From Alphaproteobacteria bacterium (GTDB lineage Bacteria > Pseudomonadota > Alphaproteobacteria > Bin95), in assembly GCA_020638555.1 (NCBI GenBank), contig JACKII010000005.1:124001-188000 (forward strand): 64,000 bases of DNA, read 5' to 3'. Each line of letters begins with the position of its first letter. Positions within the stretch are counted from its first letter, which is position 1. The notes under the pieces are model-generated. The model was given only the letters and a program-made list of their open reading frames with translations, was not told where the DNA came from and did no database searches. A program made the position numbers and the translations under genes. Positions 26,228 to 35,485 of this stretch are shown one piece after another.

Positions 26228-27793
26228 ATGTCCGACCGGAACACGCTTGCGCGCGCCCTTTGGCGTCTGCCCCTGCCGCTGCGCATGGCCCTGCTGGTCG
26301 CCGGCGGCGCCGCCGCGGCCTGGGCCATGCCGCCGACCGCCGTGGCGCCGGCGCTGATCCTGCTCTATGCGCCATTGCTGCTGCTGCTCGCCGGCGCGCG
26401 CGGCCTCCGGGCCGGGTTCGCGCTGGCCTGGGCCGGCATGTTCGGCTTCCACCTGGTGGGCCTCTCCTGGGTCGGCGAGGCGTTTCTGGTCGAGGCCGAC
26501 AAGTTCGGCTGGATGGAGCCGTTCGCGGTCGCCGGCCTCGCCGCCGGCCTCGCCCTGCTCGCCGGGCTGGCCGGCGCGGCCTTCGTCCGGCTGCGCTCCG
26601 GCCGAATCGGCGCCGACCTGGCCCTGTTCGCCGCCCTCTGGATGACGGCGGAATGGTTGCGCGGCCACATTCTGACCGGATTCCCATGGAACCTGCCGGT
26701 TCAGGCCTGGGACCGGGTTCCCGCGGTCCTGCAGGCCGACGCCTGGATCGGCCCCTATGCCCTGTCGCTGCTGACCGTGTTGCCGGCTGCGGCGCTGGCT
26801 GCGCTGGCGCTGGCGCCGCTCCGCCGGGCCGTGGCGGTGGTCGTCCTGGCGTCCCTGCCGCTGGCGCTGGCCGGGGCGGGCGGGGCCTGGCGGCTGGCCG
26901 AAGCGCCGGCGCACGTGCCGACCGTGCCGGGGGTCAAACTCCGCCTGGTGCAGCCCGACATTCCCCAGCGCGAGAAATGGCGCACCGACCTGCGCGCCGC
27001 CCATTTCCGCAAGCATTTGGCCCTCAGCGAGGGCGCCGCGGCGGCGGGCGTGACCCAGATCATCTGGCCGGAAGCCGCCACGCCCTTCCTGCTGCTGGAG
27101 ACGCCGGACGCGCTTCGCGCCGCCGCCACCGTGGTGCCGCCGGGCGGGGCGCTGATCACCGGCACGCCGCGGCGGATCGATGCCACCCATTACGGCAACG
27201 CGGTCGTGGCGCTGGACGATCGGGGCAGGCCGGTCGCGGTCTATGACAAGCATCATCTGGTGCCGTTCGGCGAGTATGTGCCCCTGCGCGAATGGCTGCC
27301 GCTGGAGCGGCTCGCCCAGGGCCGCGGCGACTTCACCCCCGGCCCCGGCGCACAAACCTTGGTTGTGCCCGGCGCGCCGTCCCTGAGCCCTCTTGTCTGC
27401 TATGAGGCGATTTTTCCCGGCGCCGCGACGGACGCCTCGGACCGCCCCGGCTGGCTGCTGAACGTCACCAACGACGCCTGGTTCGGCGCCAGCGCCGGCC
27501 CGCACCAGCATCTGGCCATCGCCCGCCTGCGGGCCATCGAGGAAGGGCTGCCGATGGTGCGGGTCGCAAACACCGGAATCTCTGCGATTATCGACCCTTA
27601 CGGCCGAATCCTCGCCCACCTGCCGCTGGATACGGAAGGGGTGATCGACGCCGCACTGCCCACGGCGATTGCACTACCATTGTACGCCGTCATCGGTGAC
27701 GGCGGCGCCATCGTGCTGGCATTAGCCCTCGTATTGTATTGGTATTTTGCCGGCCGCAATGGCATACGGGCCTACGCTCCCGCCCCACAATAA
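26228..27793 (+). CDS. lnt: Apolipoprotein N-acyltransferase
   Basis: A 521-residue inner-membrane enzyme. The N-terminal part has several hydrophobic helices (about 15-215). The C-terminal part is a nitrilase-like domain with the catalytic triad: glutamate in IWPEAATPF, lysine in YDKHHLVPFGEYVPL, and cysteine in VCYEAIFPG. It adds the third acyl chain to lipoproteins after Lsp cleavage, and several lipobox proteins in this window would be its substrates. It is the last gene of the miaB block, 10 bases after corC. The AT-rich gap that follows probably holds the promoter of the next gene. Confidence 0.95.
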   Translation: MSDRNTLARALWRLPLPLRMALLVAGGAAAAWAMPPTAVAPALILLYAPLLLLLAGARGLRAGFALAWAGMFGFHLVGLSWVGEAFLVEADKFGWMEPFAVAGLAAGLALLAGLAGAAFVRLRSGRIGADLALFAALWMTAEWLRGHILTGFPWNLPVQAWDRVPAVLQADAWIGPYALSLLTVLPAAALAALALAPLRRAVAVVVLASLPLALAGAGGAWRLAEAPAHVPTVPGVKLRLVQPDIPQREKWRTDLRAAHFRKHLALSEGAAAAGVTQIIWPEAATPFLLLETPDALRAAATVVPPGGALITGTPRRIDATHYGNAVVALDDRGRPVAVYDKHHLVPFGEYVPLREWLPLERLAQGRGDFTPGPGAQTLVVPGAPSLSPLVCYEAIFPGAATDASDRPGWLLNVTNDAWFGASAGPHQHLAIARLRAIEEGLPMVRVANTGISAIIDPYGRILAHLPLDTEGVIDAALPTAIALPLYAVIGDGGAIVLALALVLYWYFAGRNGIRAYAPAPQ

Positions 27794-27984
27794 TTCCACT
27801 GTGTGCAAATTATGCTGGGAATTGTTGGGATTGCAGGGTATAAAACCATTCGTGGTATGTTCAAATACAACAGTATCGTAAATTGCCGCGGTGCGGTGAG
27901 GTCAACACCGTGCGGCATGGCACTGACAGGCGTAACGCAACCACCGGGCCTGATCGGCGCCACGATCAATGAAAACGAGGGAAC

Positions 27985-28851
27985 ATGATGAGTTCGGCGG
28001 AAAGAGTGGGACGTATCCCCCAACTCGACGACCACATGGATATTGCCAACCGTTTGGCAATGCGCAGCGTCACAATCAACGGTCGCCGCACCACCATGCG
28101 GCTGGAACCAAGCATGTGGAACGCACTGCGTCGGATCGCAGAGGAACATCGGCTGACGGTGAACCAGCTCTGCTCCAAGATCGACAATTCGCGCGGCGAG
28201 ATGTCGATGACCGCAGCCGTGCGCTCGTATATCGTCTCGTATCTGCAACAAATGCCCACCACTGGCGGGCCGTCCGGCGAGGCGCAGTCGATCGATTCCA
28301 TCCTGGAGCAACTGGGCCCGGCCTACGCCAAGGGCGAGTTGCTGCGCGTGCGGATCGAGCGCGGCGACGATGTCATGGTCAAGGTGGCCTTCCACACGGC
28401 CGTGCTGGAGCGCGGCGAAATCGGCCCGCTGGCCGAGTTGTATCGGGAATGGGCCCGCCGCCGCGATCAACTGCAATACCTGCCGCGGATCACCGAGCTG
28501 AGCGCGCGCCTGCTGCGCCGCGCCGCCCAGGAAACCATGCTGAGCGTGGTGGATCTGGCCGCCGGCGGCACCATCGCCCAGCCGCACCAGGACCCGGTCA
28601 TGGCCTGGAACACGGGCGGCACCGGCCATCGGCCGCATCCGCTGCTGCGCGCGGCGTTCCAGCAGGACATGCTGGCCGTGGAGCAGCAGGGCGAAGCCAT
28701 GTACCAGATCAACCAGATCAGTCTGGGCGGCACCGAACAGGTCTACAAGCGCCTGTTGCTGCCGCTGTCGGACGACGGGTCCGACGTGACTCGGGTGCTG
28801 GTGGCCGCCATGCCGCTGGATGAAGAGGTGGAGCCGGCAGCCGCCGGTTGA
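27985..28851 (+). CDS. Ribbon-helix-helix protein with PAS-like C-terminal region
   Basis: A 288-residue protein. Residues 25-90 form a ribbon-helix-helix domain of the RHH_4 type: RSVTINGRRTTMRLEPSMW, then LRRIAEEHRLTVNQLCSKID and a MSMTAAVRSYIV helix. The remainder is not a known regulator; it has a helical middle and an end (MYQINQISLGGTEQVYKRL, then VTRVLVAAMP) resembling the last strands of a PAS fold. It is probably a DNA-binding regulator with its own sensory part; the target is unknown. ATG follows GAGGG; a second ATG is the next codon. The 190 bases upstream are AT-rich. Confidence 0.75.
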   Translation: MMSSAERVGRIPQLDDHMDIANRLAMRSVTINGRRTTMRLEPSMWNALRRIAEEHRLTVNQLCSKIDNSRGEMSMTAAVRSYIVSYLQQMPTTGGPSGEAQSIDSILEQLGPAYAKGELLRVRIERGDDVMVKVAFHTAVLERGEIGPLAELYREWARRRDQLQYLPRITELSARLLRRAAQETMLSVVDLAAGGTIAQPHQDPVMAWNTGGTGHRPHPLLRAAFQQDMLAVEQQGEAMYQINQISLGGTEQVYKRLLLPLSDDGSDVTRVLVAAMPLDEEVEPAAAG

Positions 28852-28875
28852 CACCCGGCGCCTCTATTGTGTAGG
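28848..28875 (+). promoter_or_regulatory. Candidate sigma-70 promoter of rpmB
   Basis: Exact -35 TTGACA, overlapping the stop of the preceding gene, 16-base spacer, weak -10 TGTAGG. It lies 47 bases upstream of the rpmB ATG. Confidence 0.45.
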
Positions 28876-28887
28876 AAGCGCGCTTCC
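28874..28887. promoter_or_regulatory. 14-bp perfect palindrome in the rpmB leader
   Basis: GGAAGCGCGCTTCC, overlapping the end of the candidate -10 element and the likely transcription start of rpmB. It could be an operator or a leader hairpin. Confidence 0.4.
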
Positions 28888-28921
28888 ATTGCCATTCAAC
28901 CTCTAAAGGATCGGGCCGACC

Positions 28922-29239
28922 ATGGCGCGCCGTTGCGATATTACCGGTAAAGGTGTGATGACGGGTAACAATGTCAGCCACGCCATGAACAAAACCCGCC
29001 GGCGTTTTCTGCCGAACGTCCAGAACACCCGCGTCATGAGCGACATTCTGGGCGAATGGGTGCGGCTGTGCGTCAGCACCCAGGGTCTGCGCACGATCGA
29101 ACACAATGGCGGGCTCGACGCCTTCCTGCTGGGCACGCCCAACCGCAAACTGGCCCCCGAGGCCCGCAAGATCAAGCGGCGCATCGAACGGGCCCAGGCG
29201 AAGAAGGCCGGCGCGGCGCCGGCGGAAGCCTCGGCCTGA
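28922..29239 (+). CDS. rpmB: 50S ribosomal protein L28
   Basis: A 105-residue L28: ARRCDITGKGVMTGNNVSHAMNK, RRRFLPNVQ, a C-terminal basic helix, and an alanine-rich tail (KKAGAAPAEASA) as in other alphaproteobacterial L28 proteins. It has its own leader and is followed 42 bases later by a strong intrinsic terminator, so it is probably a single-gene transcript. Confidence 0.96.
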   Translation: MARRCDITGKGVMTGNNVSHAMNKTRRRFLPNVQNTRVMSDILGEWVRLCVSTQGLRTIEHNGGLDAFLLGTPNRKLAPEARKIKRRIERAQAKKAGAAPAEASA

Positions 29240-29281
29240 TCCCGGGTTTGCGGGCGCTCGCCGCCCACGCGATACCACTCT

Positions 29282-29313
29282 GACCCCCTGGCGCTGGCGC
29301 CAGGGGGTCTTTT
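29282..29313 (+). terminator. Intrinsic terminator after rpmB
   Basis: A perfect 12-bp stem GACCCCCTGGCG/CGCCAGGGGGTC around a CTGG loop, followed by TTTT. Confidence 0.92.
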
Positions 29314-29506
29314 CGTTGTCTGCGGGTCAGCCTCTCCCGCGATCCGGCATACGGCTGCAAGGATTTGCTTGCGGCGGACGATGGTCTAGACTGCGGGCGA
29401 TCGCCGTTCCGATCACGCCCAACGACCCTGTGCCCAACGCACCCGTGCCCAACGCGCCCTGGCCCGACCGCCATCCGGGAGCGCGGGTGGGGGAGAGACC
29501 GCGCCC

Positions 29507-31192
29507 ATGTCCCAAACCGTCGCCCGGCTGCTCTGCGACAGCCTCGAAGCCCACGACGTCGACCAGGTCTATTGCGTCCCGGGCGAGAGCTATATCGGCC
29601 TGACCTCCACCATGGTGGAGCGCAACACGATCCGCGTCGTCGTCTGCCGGCACGAGGCCGGGGCCGGCTTCATGGCCGCGGCGGACGGCCGGCTGCGCAA
29701 CCGCGCCGGCGTCGCCATGGTGAGCCGCGGCCCCGGCCTTGCCAACGGCCTGGTGGCGCTGCACTCCGCCTTTCACGACGCGACGCCGCTGGTCCTGCTG
29801 ATCGGCCAGGTCGAGCGCAAGGATTTCGGCCGCCTGGCCTTGCAGGAGCAGGATTATTCCGTCCTGCTCGCCGACATCACCAAGCAGGTGATCCACGTGA
29901 ACGAGCCGGAAACCGCCTCGGAGGCCATTGCCCGCGCCTTCCACACGGCGGAAAGCGGCACGCCCGGCCCGGTCGCCGTCATCCTGCCGGAAGACGTGTT
30001 CGACGAGGAGACCGACGCGCCGCTCGACCGGCCGCGCCCGCAGCTCCGCGCCGCCGCCCGCGGCGAAGACCTGGACCGGCTCGCCGCCATGCTCGCCGCC
30101 GCCGAACGGCCGCTGGTGCTGGTGGGCGGCGCCCTGCTGGCCGACGCCGTCGCCGAGCCACAGGCGCTCGCCGACCTGAACCGCCTCGCGGAGACATGGG
30201 TGCTGCCGGTCAGCCCCACCCACCGCCGGCCGCACCTGTTCGACGCCCGCCACCCGAACTATGGCGGCTATATGGGCATTCGCGTGCCGCCGGCCCTGAT
30301 CGGCGAGATGAAAAAGGCGGACCTGATGCTCTGCCTCGGCGAACGCATGACCGACACGGTCAGCCAGTCCTACACCTTTCCCGCCGCGCCGCAGCCGCAA
30401 CTGCCCTTCGTCCATGTCTGGCCGGATGCGAACGAGATCGGCCGGGTCTGGAACCCGGACCTGGGCATCCCCGCCAGCCCGCATGAGGTCGTCAAGGCGC
30501 TGCTGCAACGGGGCGCCCCCGCCGACGCCGCCAAGCGCAGCGACTGGGTTGCGGGCCTCAACAAAATCCACAACGACCTGCTCGCCAAGGAGTGGGAGCC
30601 GACCGCCGACGGCGTCAACTTCGCCGCCGTGGTCTGCGAGGTGGACAAGCACCTGGCGGACGACGCCACCGTCACCTCCGACGCCGGCAATTTCGGCAGC
30701 TTCGTCCACCGCTATATCGGCTTCCGCCAGAGCCAGGTGTTCCTGTCCTCCATCGTCGGCGCCATGGGCTCCGGCATGCCGATGGCGGTGGCGGCGGCGC
30801 TGCGCCGGCCGGGGACGCAGGTGGTCTGCTTCATCGGCGACGGCGGCACGCTGATGATGGGCAACGAGCTGGCGACGGCGCTGCAATACGGCGCCGCGCC
30901 GATCATGATCATCTCCGACAATTCCATGTACGGCACCATCGGCATGCACTCCTATGTGCGCTATCCCGAGCGCGCCTTCCTGGACGGCACCCGCCTCACC
31001 AACCCGGATTTCGCGGCCTGGGCCCGCACCTTCGGCGCCGAGGGCATCACCATCGCGGCCGAGGACGAGGTGGCCGACGGCATCGCCCGCGCCTTTGCGG
31101 TAAAGACCCGGCCCGTGGTGGTGCATTGCAAGACCTCCGCCCTGCAAATGAGCGCCTGGCGCCGCTACACCCGCGCGGACGCGCTGCCCTAG
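29507..31192 (+). CDS. Thiamine-diphosphate-dependent enzyme of the acetolactate synthase family
   Basis: A 561-residue three-domain ThDP enzyme. The catalytic glutamate is in CRHEAGAGFMA (about residue 50). The central domain binds a nucleotide-like cofactor or is structural. The C-terminal domain carries the ThDP/magnesium motif GDGGTLMMG ending in SDNSMYG. It resembles acetolactate synthase large subunits but lacks a neighbouring regulatory subunit (ilvH), so it is more likely a catabolic relative (benzoylformate decarboxylase, oxalyl-CoA decarboxylase or sulfoacetaldehyde-type group). The ATG follows GGGGGAGA. The substrate is not deducible from context. Confidence 0.85.
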   Translation: MSQTVARLLCDSLEAHDVDQVYCVPGESYIGLTSTMVERNTIRVVVCRHEAGAGFMAAADGRLRNRAGVAMVSRGPGLANGLVALHSAFHDATPLVLLIGQVERKDFGRLALQEQDYSVLLADITKQVIHVNEPETASEAIARAFHTAESGTPGPVAVILPEDVFDEETDAPLDRPRPQLRAAARGEDLDRLAAMLAAAERPLVLVGGALLADAVAEPQALADLNRLAETWVLPVSPTHRRPHLFDARHPNYGGYMGIRVPPALIGEMKKADLMLCLGERMTDTVSQSYTFPAAPQPQLPFVHVWPDANEIGRVWNPDLGIPASPHEVVKALLQRGAPADAAKRSDWVAGLNKIHNDLLAKEWEPTADGVNFAAVVCEVDKHLADDATVTSDAGNFGSFVHRYIGFRQSQVFLSSIVGAMGSGMPMAVAAALRRPGTQVVCFIGDGGTLMMGNELATALQYGAAPIMIISDNSMYGTIGMHSYVRYPERAFLDGTRLTNPDFAAWARTFGAEGITIAAEDEVADGIARAFAVKTRPVVVHCKTSALQMSAWRRYTRADALP

Positions 31193-31268
31193 GCGTGGCG
31201 GTTCCGCTCCCCGACCGACCGGTCGGCGCAGGCCGGCCCCGCCCCCGACAAGCGACGGGGCACCGGCC

Positions 31269-31949
31269 GTGGTGAGGCGATTGCTGCGGCATGGGCTGGC
31301 CCTGGCGCTGGTGCTGCTGGTGGCGCTGCCGCTGGCGCTCACCCTGGTCTATCGCTTCGTGCCGCCGCCGGCGACGCCGCTGATGCTGCTGCGCCGGGCC
31401 GAGGGCGCGTCGCTCAGCTATGTCTGGGCGCCGCTCGACGCCATCGCTCCCGGCCTGCCGCAGGCGGCCATCGCCGCCGAGGACAACCGCTTCTGCGCCC
31501 ATTTCGGCCTGGACCTGGACGCGATCCGGACCGCCTGGGAGGACCATCTGGACGGCGCCCCGTTGCGCGGCGCCAGCACCATCACCCAGCAGACCGCCAA
31601 AAACCTGTTCCTCTGGCCCGGCCGCGACTGGCTGCGCAAGGGGCTGGAGGCCTATCTGGCGCTGATGCTGGAGGCGCTCTGGCCGAAGCAGCGCATTCTG
31701 GAAGTCTATCTGAACGTGGCCGAATTCGACGACGGGGTTTACGGCGCGGAGGCCGCGGCGCGGCACTATTTCGGCACGTCCGCGGCCCGGCTCAGCCCGC
31801 GCGAGGCGGCATTGCTCGCCGCCATCCTGCCGAACCCGCGCGACCGCTCCGCCGCGCACCCGTCCCCGGCGGTGGCGCACAAGGCCGCGGTGGTGCAGCA
31901 GCGCATCCGCCAGCTCGGCCCGCTGCTGGATTGCGCCAGGCCGGGCTGA
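31269..31949 (+). CDS. mtgA: Monofunctional peptidoglycan glycosyltransferase
   Basis: A 226-residue GT51 enzyme without a transpeptidase domain. One N-terminal membrane anchor (LALALVLLVALPLALTLV) is followed by the GT51 motifs: AAEDNRFCAHFGLD with the catalytic glutamate, GASTITQQTAKNLFLW, and RKGLEAYLALMLEALWPKQRILEVYLNVAEF. It polymerises lipid II at the outer face of the inner membrane. GTG is the start given here. It stands 76 bases behind the ThDP enzyme gene and is convergent with the M81 peptidase gene. Confidence 0.93.
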   Translation: MVRRLLRHGLALALVLLVALPLALTLVYRFVPPPATPLMLLRRAEGASLSYVWAPLDAIAPGLPQAAIAAEDNRFCAHFGLDLDAIRTAWEDHLDGAPLRGASTITQQTAKNLFLWPGRDWLRKGLEAYLALMLEALWPKQRILEVYLNVAEFDDGVYGAEAAARHYFGTSAARLSPREAALLAAILPNPRDRSAAHPSPAVAHKAAVVQQRIRQLGPLLDCARPG

Positions 31950-31973
31950 GCCGAACGGCGGGGACGCCGCCCC

Positions 31974-33461
31974 CTACATTTCGTCCAGCGGATAGATCGG
32001 GCGGCGGACATTCTTGAAGGTCAGCTGGCCATAGTCGCTGGTGCAGACGCCCGTGCCGGCGCATTCGATCACGTCCTTGGCCATCGCCTCGAAGCCGGCG
32101 CGGAAGTGGACCCGGCTTTTCAGCATCAGGAACCGCTTTCGCGTCGGGTCGATGCCCAGCGCGCGGAAGGCCTGTTCGTCGTTCGGCTCGTTCTGGCGGC
32201 TGATCACGACGATCTCGACCTTGCCAGTGTCCAGCACCACCGTCGGCCCCTGGTCGAACAACACCCCGGTCGAAGCCGGCCCCTGGTTGCGGTAGCGGCC
32301 GTCGTGGATCAGCTTGACCCGGCCCGTTACCTCGCGTGGCTGGCCCTGGAGCCCCAGCGACGGCATCGACATCTTGCCGCCGAGGCTCACCGTCACCTCG
32401 TTGCCGACGCCGGCGGCGATCATCTCGGCGACCGCGCGCGGGTCGCAGATGGCATAGGCCGCGACATTCTCCAGCCCCGCATCCAGGATCGCGCCCAGCA
32501 CCGTCATCGTGTCCATGGTGCCGCCGGACGCCGCGTTGTCGTAATGGTCCAGCAGCACCACCGGCCCCTCTTCGACTGCCGCCGCCCGGGCAAGCGAGCG
32601 CTCCAGCGGCTCGATCCGGTAGACCCAGTCGGCGCGGTGTTTCCAGGCGAAATCCAGCAGTTCCTGCGTGTAGCGTTCCGCCTTCTCCGGGTTGTTGTCG
32701 GTCACCACCACGGCGGAGAGGCCGGCCTGGCTGATATCCGCGTGCGGGAAGCCGACAAAGAGCGTGGCGGCCAGCACGTCCGGCTCCTGTTCCATTGCGC
32801 GGGTGCGGGCCTGCAGGTCCTTGTTCGGGAAGCGGCCGGTGCCCTGGCACATCACGTGCGGCAGCATCGGCCGCTGGCCCCAGGCCATGGTGGGCGTCGC
32901 CTCGCCCCGCAGCATGGCGAACAGCGGCCGGCCGGCGCGCATGGCGGTGTCGTAATTGTCGATGTGCGGATAGGTCTGAAAGCCCGCCAGCACCGAGCAG
33001 TTCTCGACCATGGCCGGGTAGAGATTGGTGTGCATGTCGAGCGCCACGGCGATCGGCAGGTCCGGCGCGATGCCGCGCAGGCGAGCCAGCAGCGCGCCCT
33101 CGCCATCCTCCAGGTCGTCGGTGACCATGGCGCCGTGCAGGTCGAGCAGGCAGGCGTCGCAGCCTTGGGCGACCGCCTCGCAGATGGCGTCGCACATGGC
33201 CTCATAGGCCGCGGTCTCGACCGGGCCGGAGGGGCGGGCGCTGGCGGCAATCGGCGTCACGATCTCCGCCCCGGCCTCTCGCGCCAGGTCGAGAAAGGCG
33301 GCGACGCCCGAGTTGGTGCCCTGGAACGCCCGCACCACCTCGTCATTGCGGAACGGCTCCGCCTGCCCCGAGGCAAACCGCCCGAGCGGCGTCGGTACCG
33401 GCGAAAACGTGTTGGTCTCGTGCTTCATCATGGCAACGACAACGCGGAGGGGTTTCGGCAT
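31974..33461 (-). CDS. M81-family metallopeptidase (microcystinase C-like)
   Basis: A 495-residue protein of the MlrC family. The N-terminal M81 domain opens VVVAMMKHETNTFSPV with the family's HETNTFSP signature. Further likely zinc ligands are in LLDLHGAMV and AVALDMHTNLYP. The C-terminal MlrC_C domain covers roughly 300-490 (VLLDHYDNAASGGTMDTM). Named after linear microcystin hydrolysis, but most members act on unknown small amide substrates, and no microcystin context exists here. ATG is preceded by GAAAGCCCC with no strong ribosome site. The 397-base upstream gap separates it from the aminotransferase gene. Confidence 0.85.
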   Translation of the reverse strand: MPKPLRVVVAMMKHETNTFSPVPTPLGRFASGQAEPFRNDEVVRAFQGTNSGVAAFLDLAREAGAEIVTPIAASARPSGPVETAAYEAMCDAICEAVAQGCDACLLDLHGAMVTDDLEDGEGALLARLRGIAPDLPIAVALDMHTNLYPAMVENCSVLAGFQTYPHIDNYDTAMRAGRPLFAMLRGEATPTMAWGQRPMLPHVMCQGTGRFPNKDLQARTRAMEQEPDVLAATLFVGFPHADISQAGLSAVVVTDNNPEKAERYTQELLDFAWKHRADWVYRIEPLERSLARAAAVEEGPVVLLDHYDNAASGGTMDTMTVLGAILDAGLENVAAYAICDPRAVAEMIAAGVGNEVTVSLGGKMSMPSLGLQGQPREVTGRVKLIHDGRYRNQGPASTGVLFDQGPTVVLDTGKVEIVVISRQNEPNDEQAFRALGIDPTRKRFLMLKSRVHFRAGFEAMAKDVIECAGTGVCTSDYGQLTFKNVRRPIYPLDEM

Positions 33462-33858
33462 GGCGGCGGGGCTTTCGGGTGAGCGGGAAATGTTTAGCGG
33501 CTGGTGGTAGCGTGCCGTGGCGAGCGAGTGAGGGCAAGGGGCTGGCTGTTGCCAGACGCCCCAAATCCGAGACCTATGGAACCTTCAATTCCGGAATAGC
33601 GGTTCATTAAAATTCTTGCGAATTCTCAGGGAGCAAGTCCGCGAATTGGAGGTTCCCGAGAGGTCCAGCCAAATCCTGCGGCCGCGATGAACGTCTATGA
33701 TCCGATAGCCATAGATGTGGGACGAAACGGAATCGCAGCCTCCCCACTCCCGCCTATCCCCCTCCCGCGAAAGGGGCTACAATTCGGCGGCTTACAAGCA
33801 TACGTGTTTCAGCACCGGGACGCGCGCCCTCCAGCCCTTGCCACCGACGGAGCCCCCC
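33462..33858. other. 397-base gap between divergent M81 and aminotransferase genes
   Basis: Less GC-rich than its surroundings around 33590-33640 (GGTTCATTAAAATTCTTGCG), where promoters for either flank could lie. A small inverted repeat with GCGAATT arms sits at 33619-33656. I see no gene, RNA or repeat family member in it. The aminotransferase frame stays open upstream to 33715 but has no family similarity there. Confidence 0.5.
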
Positions 33859-35241
33859 ATGAATTTCATGCCCAATTCCCCCACCGCCCGGGACATCAAA
33901 TACCACATCCACCCGCACACCAATTTCCGCCAGCACGAAGAGACCGGCTCGCTGGTGCTGACCCGGGGCGAGGGCGTCTATGTCTATGATGATGAGGGCA
34001 AAAAATATCTGGAGGCCATGGCCGGCCTCTGGTGCGCCTCGCTGGGCTTCTCCGAGAAGCGCCTGGCCGAGGCCGCCTACAAGCAGATGCTGGAACTGCC
34101 CTACTACCACACCTTCAGCTACAAGACCCACACGCCCATCGTCGACCTGGCCGAACGGCTGGTGGAGTTGGCGCCGCAGACGGTCTCGAAGGTGATTTTC
34201 CAGTCGTCGGGCTCGGAGGCGAACGACACCGCGGTCAAGCTGGTGCACTATTACAACAATTCGGTGGGCCGGCCGCAGAAGAAGAAGATCATCTCGCGCC
34301 TGAAGGCCTATCACGGCACCACGCGCACGGCGGCCTCGCTGACCGGCCTGCCGAACATGCACAAATTCTTCGACCTGCCGCTCGCGGGCATCCTCCACAC
34401 CGACACGCCGCACCACTACCGCAATGCGGCCGACGGCGAGAGCGAGGAGGATTTCGCGACGCGGCTGGCCGCCAGCCTGGAAAAAATGATCGTCGACGAG
34501 GGGCCGGACACGGTCGCCGCTTTCATCGCCGAGCCGGTGATGGGCGCCGGCGGCGTGATCGTGCCGCCGCGCACCTATTTCGAGAAAATGCAGGCGGTGC
34601 TGAAAAAATACGACGTCCTGATGATCGCCGACGAGGTGATCTGCGGCTTCGGGCGCACCGGCAATATGTGGGGCTCGGAGACCTTCAACATCCAGCCGGA
34701 TATCCTGGTCTGCGCCAAGGCGCTGTCGTCGTCCTACCTGCCGATTTCGGCGGTGCTCGTCTCCGACCAGGTCTATCAGGGCATCGCAGAGGGCACCGCG
34801 GACGGCGGCCCGCCCTTCGGCCACGGCTACACCTATGGCGGCCACCCGGTCTCCGCCGCCGTCGCGGTCGAGACCCTGAAAATCTATGACGAGATCGACA
34901 TGATCGGCCATGTGAAGGCGATCTCGCCGCTGATGCAGGACGGGCTCGGCCAGTTCCGCGACCACCCGCTGGTGGGCGAGGTGCGCGGTGTCGGCCTCGT
35001 GGCCGCCATCGAGGTGGTCGAGGACAAGGCCAGCAAGAAGGCCTTCGACCCGGCCCGCAAGGTGGGGCCCTATATCGACAATCTCGCCCGCGAGAACGGC
35101 ATGATCGTGCGCGCCATGGGGGACAGCATCGGCTTCACCCCGCCGCTGATCATGAAGCCCGCCGAGATCAAGCAGATGGTCGAGATCATGGGCCAGACCC
35201 TGGACCAGACCTGGGCCGCGATCCAGGCCGGCAAGCTCTAG
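33859..35241 (+). CDS. Class III aminotransferase (PLP-dependent omega-transaminase)
   Basis: A 460-residue fold-type I aminotransferase. Visible features are LEAMAGLWCASLGFSEKRL, SSGSEANDTAVKL (phosphate-binding), the aspartate in LMIADEVICGFGRTG and the PLP lysine in CAKALSSSYLPISAVL. These match the omega-transaminases for putrescine, beta-alanine or taurine-pyruvate. ATG 33859 is chosen because similarity begins at PTARDIKYHIHPHTNF. The upstream open frame of 48 codons looks non-coding. No neighbouring catabolic gene identifies the amine donor. A family A repeat starts within 10 bases of the stop. Confidence 0.9.
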   Translation: MNFMPNSPTARDIKYHIHPHTNFRQHEETGSLVLTRGEGVYVYDDEGKKYLEAMAGLWCASLGFSEKRLAEAAYKQMLELPYYHTFSYKTHTPIVDLAERLVELAPQTVSKVIFQSSGSEANDTAVKLVHYYNNSVGRPQKKKIISRLKAYHGTTRTAASLTGLPNMHKFFDLPLAGILHTDTPHHYRNAADGESEEDFATRLAASLEKMIVDEGPDTVAAFIAEPVMGAGGVIVPPRTYFEKMQAVLKKYDVLMIADEVICGFGRTGNMWGSETFNIQPDILVCAKALSSSYLPISAVLVSDQVYQGIAEGTADGGPPFGHGYTYGGHPVSAAVAVETLKIYDEIDMIGHVKAISPLMQDGLGQFRDHPLVGEVRGVGLVAAIEVVEDKASKKAFDPARKVGPYIDNLARENGMIVRAMGDSIGFTPPLIMKPAEIKQMVEIMGQTLDQTWAAIQAGKL

Positions 35242-35249
35242 CCGCCTCC

Positions 35250-35403
35250 ATACCCCGGACGGTGCAAAGCGCCGATCCGGGGCCTGTACCCCGGAGGTGG
35301 CGAAGCCGCCATCCGGGGCCGGTCTCGTCCTTCGAACACCGGCGCTGCCCGTGTTCGCGACAGCGAGCGATCCCGGCACGCGCCTTCGGCTCGGCCGGGA
35401 CAC
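35250..35403 (+). repeat. Family A compound repeat, copy 3 (first hairpin duplicated)
   Basis: Two CCCCGGA/TCCGGGG hairpins in tandem, then CGAACACCG with CCGTGTTCG, then TCCCGG/CCGGGA. It begins 9 bases after the aminotransferase stop. Confidence 0.85.
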
Positions 35404-35485
35404 AGCGGCTACCGTCTGGCGCTCCCCGGCAGAACCGGTAGAGTGACGGGAAACACCGCACGCTCACCTGCCCGAGGGGACTTCC

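Noticed and set aside
33715..33858. N-terminal extension of the aminotransferase from 33715
   Set aside because: The extra 48 residues have no similarity to class III aminotransferases and no ribosome site; family similarity begins just after ATG 33859.
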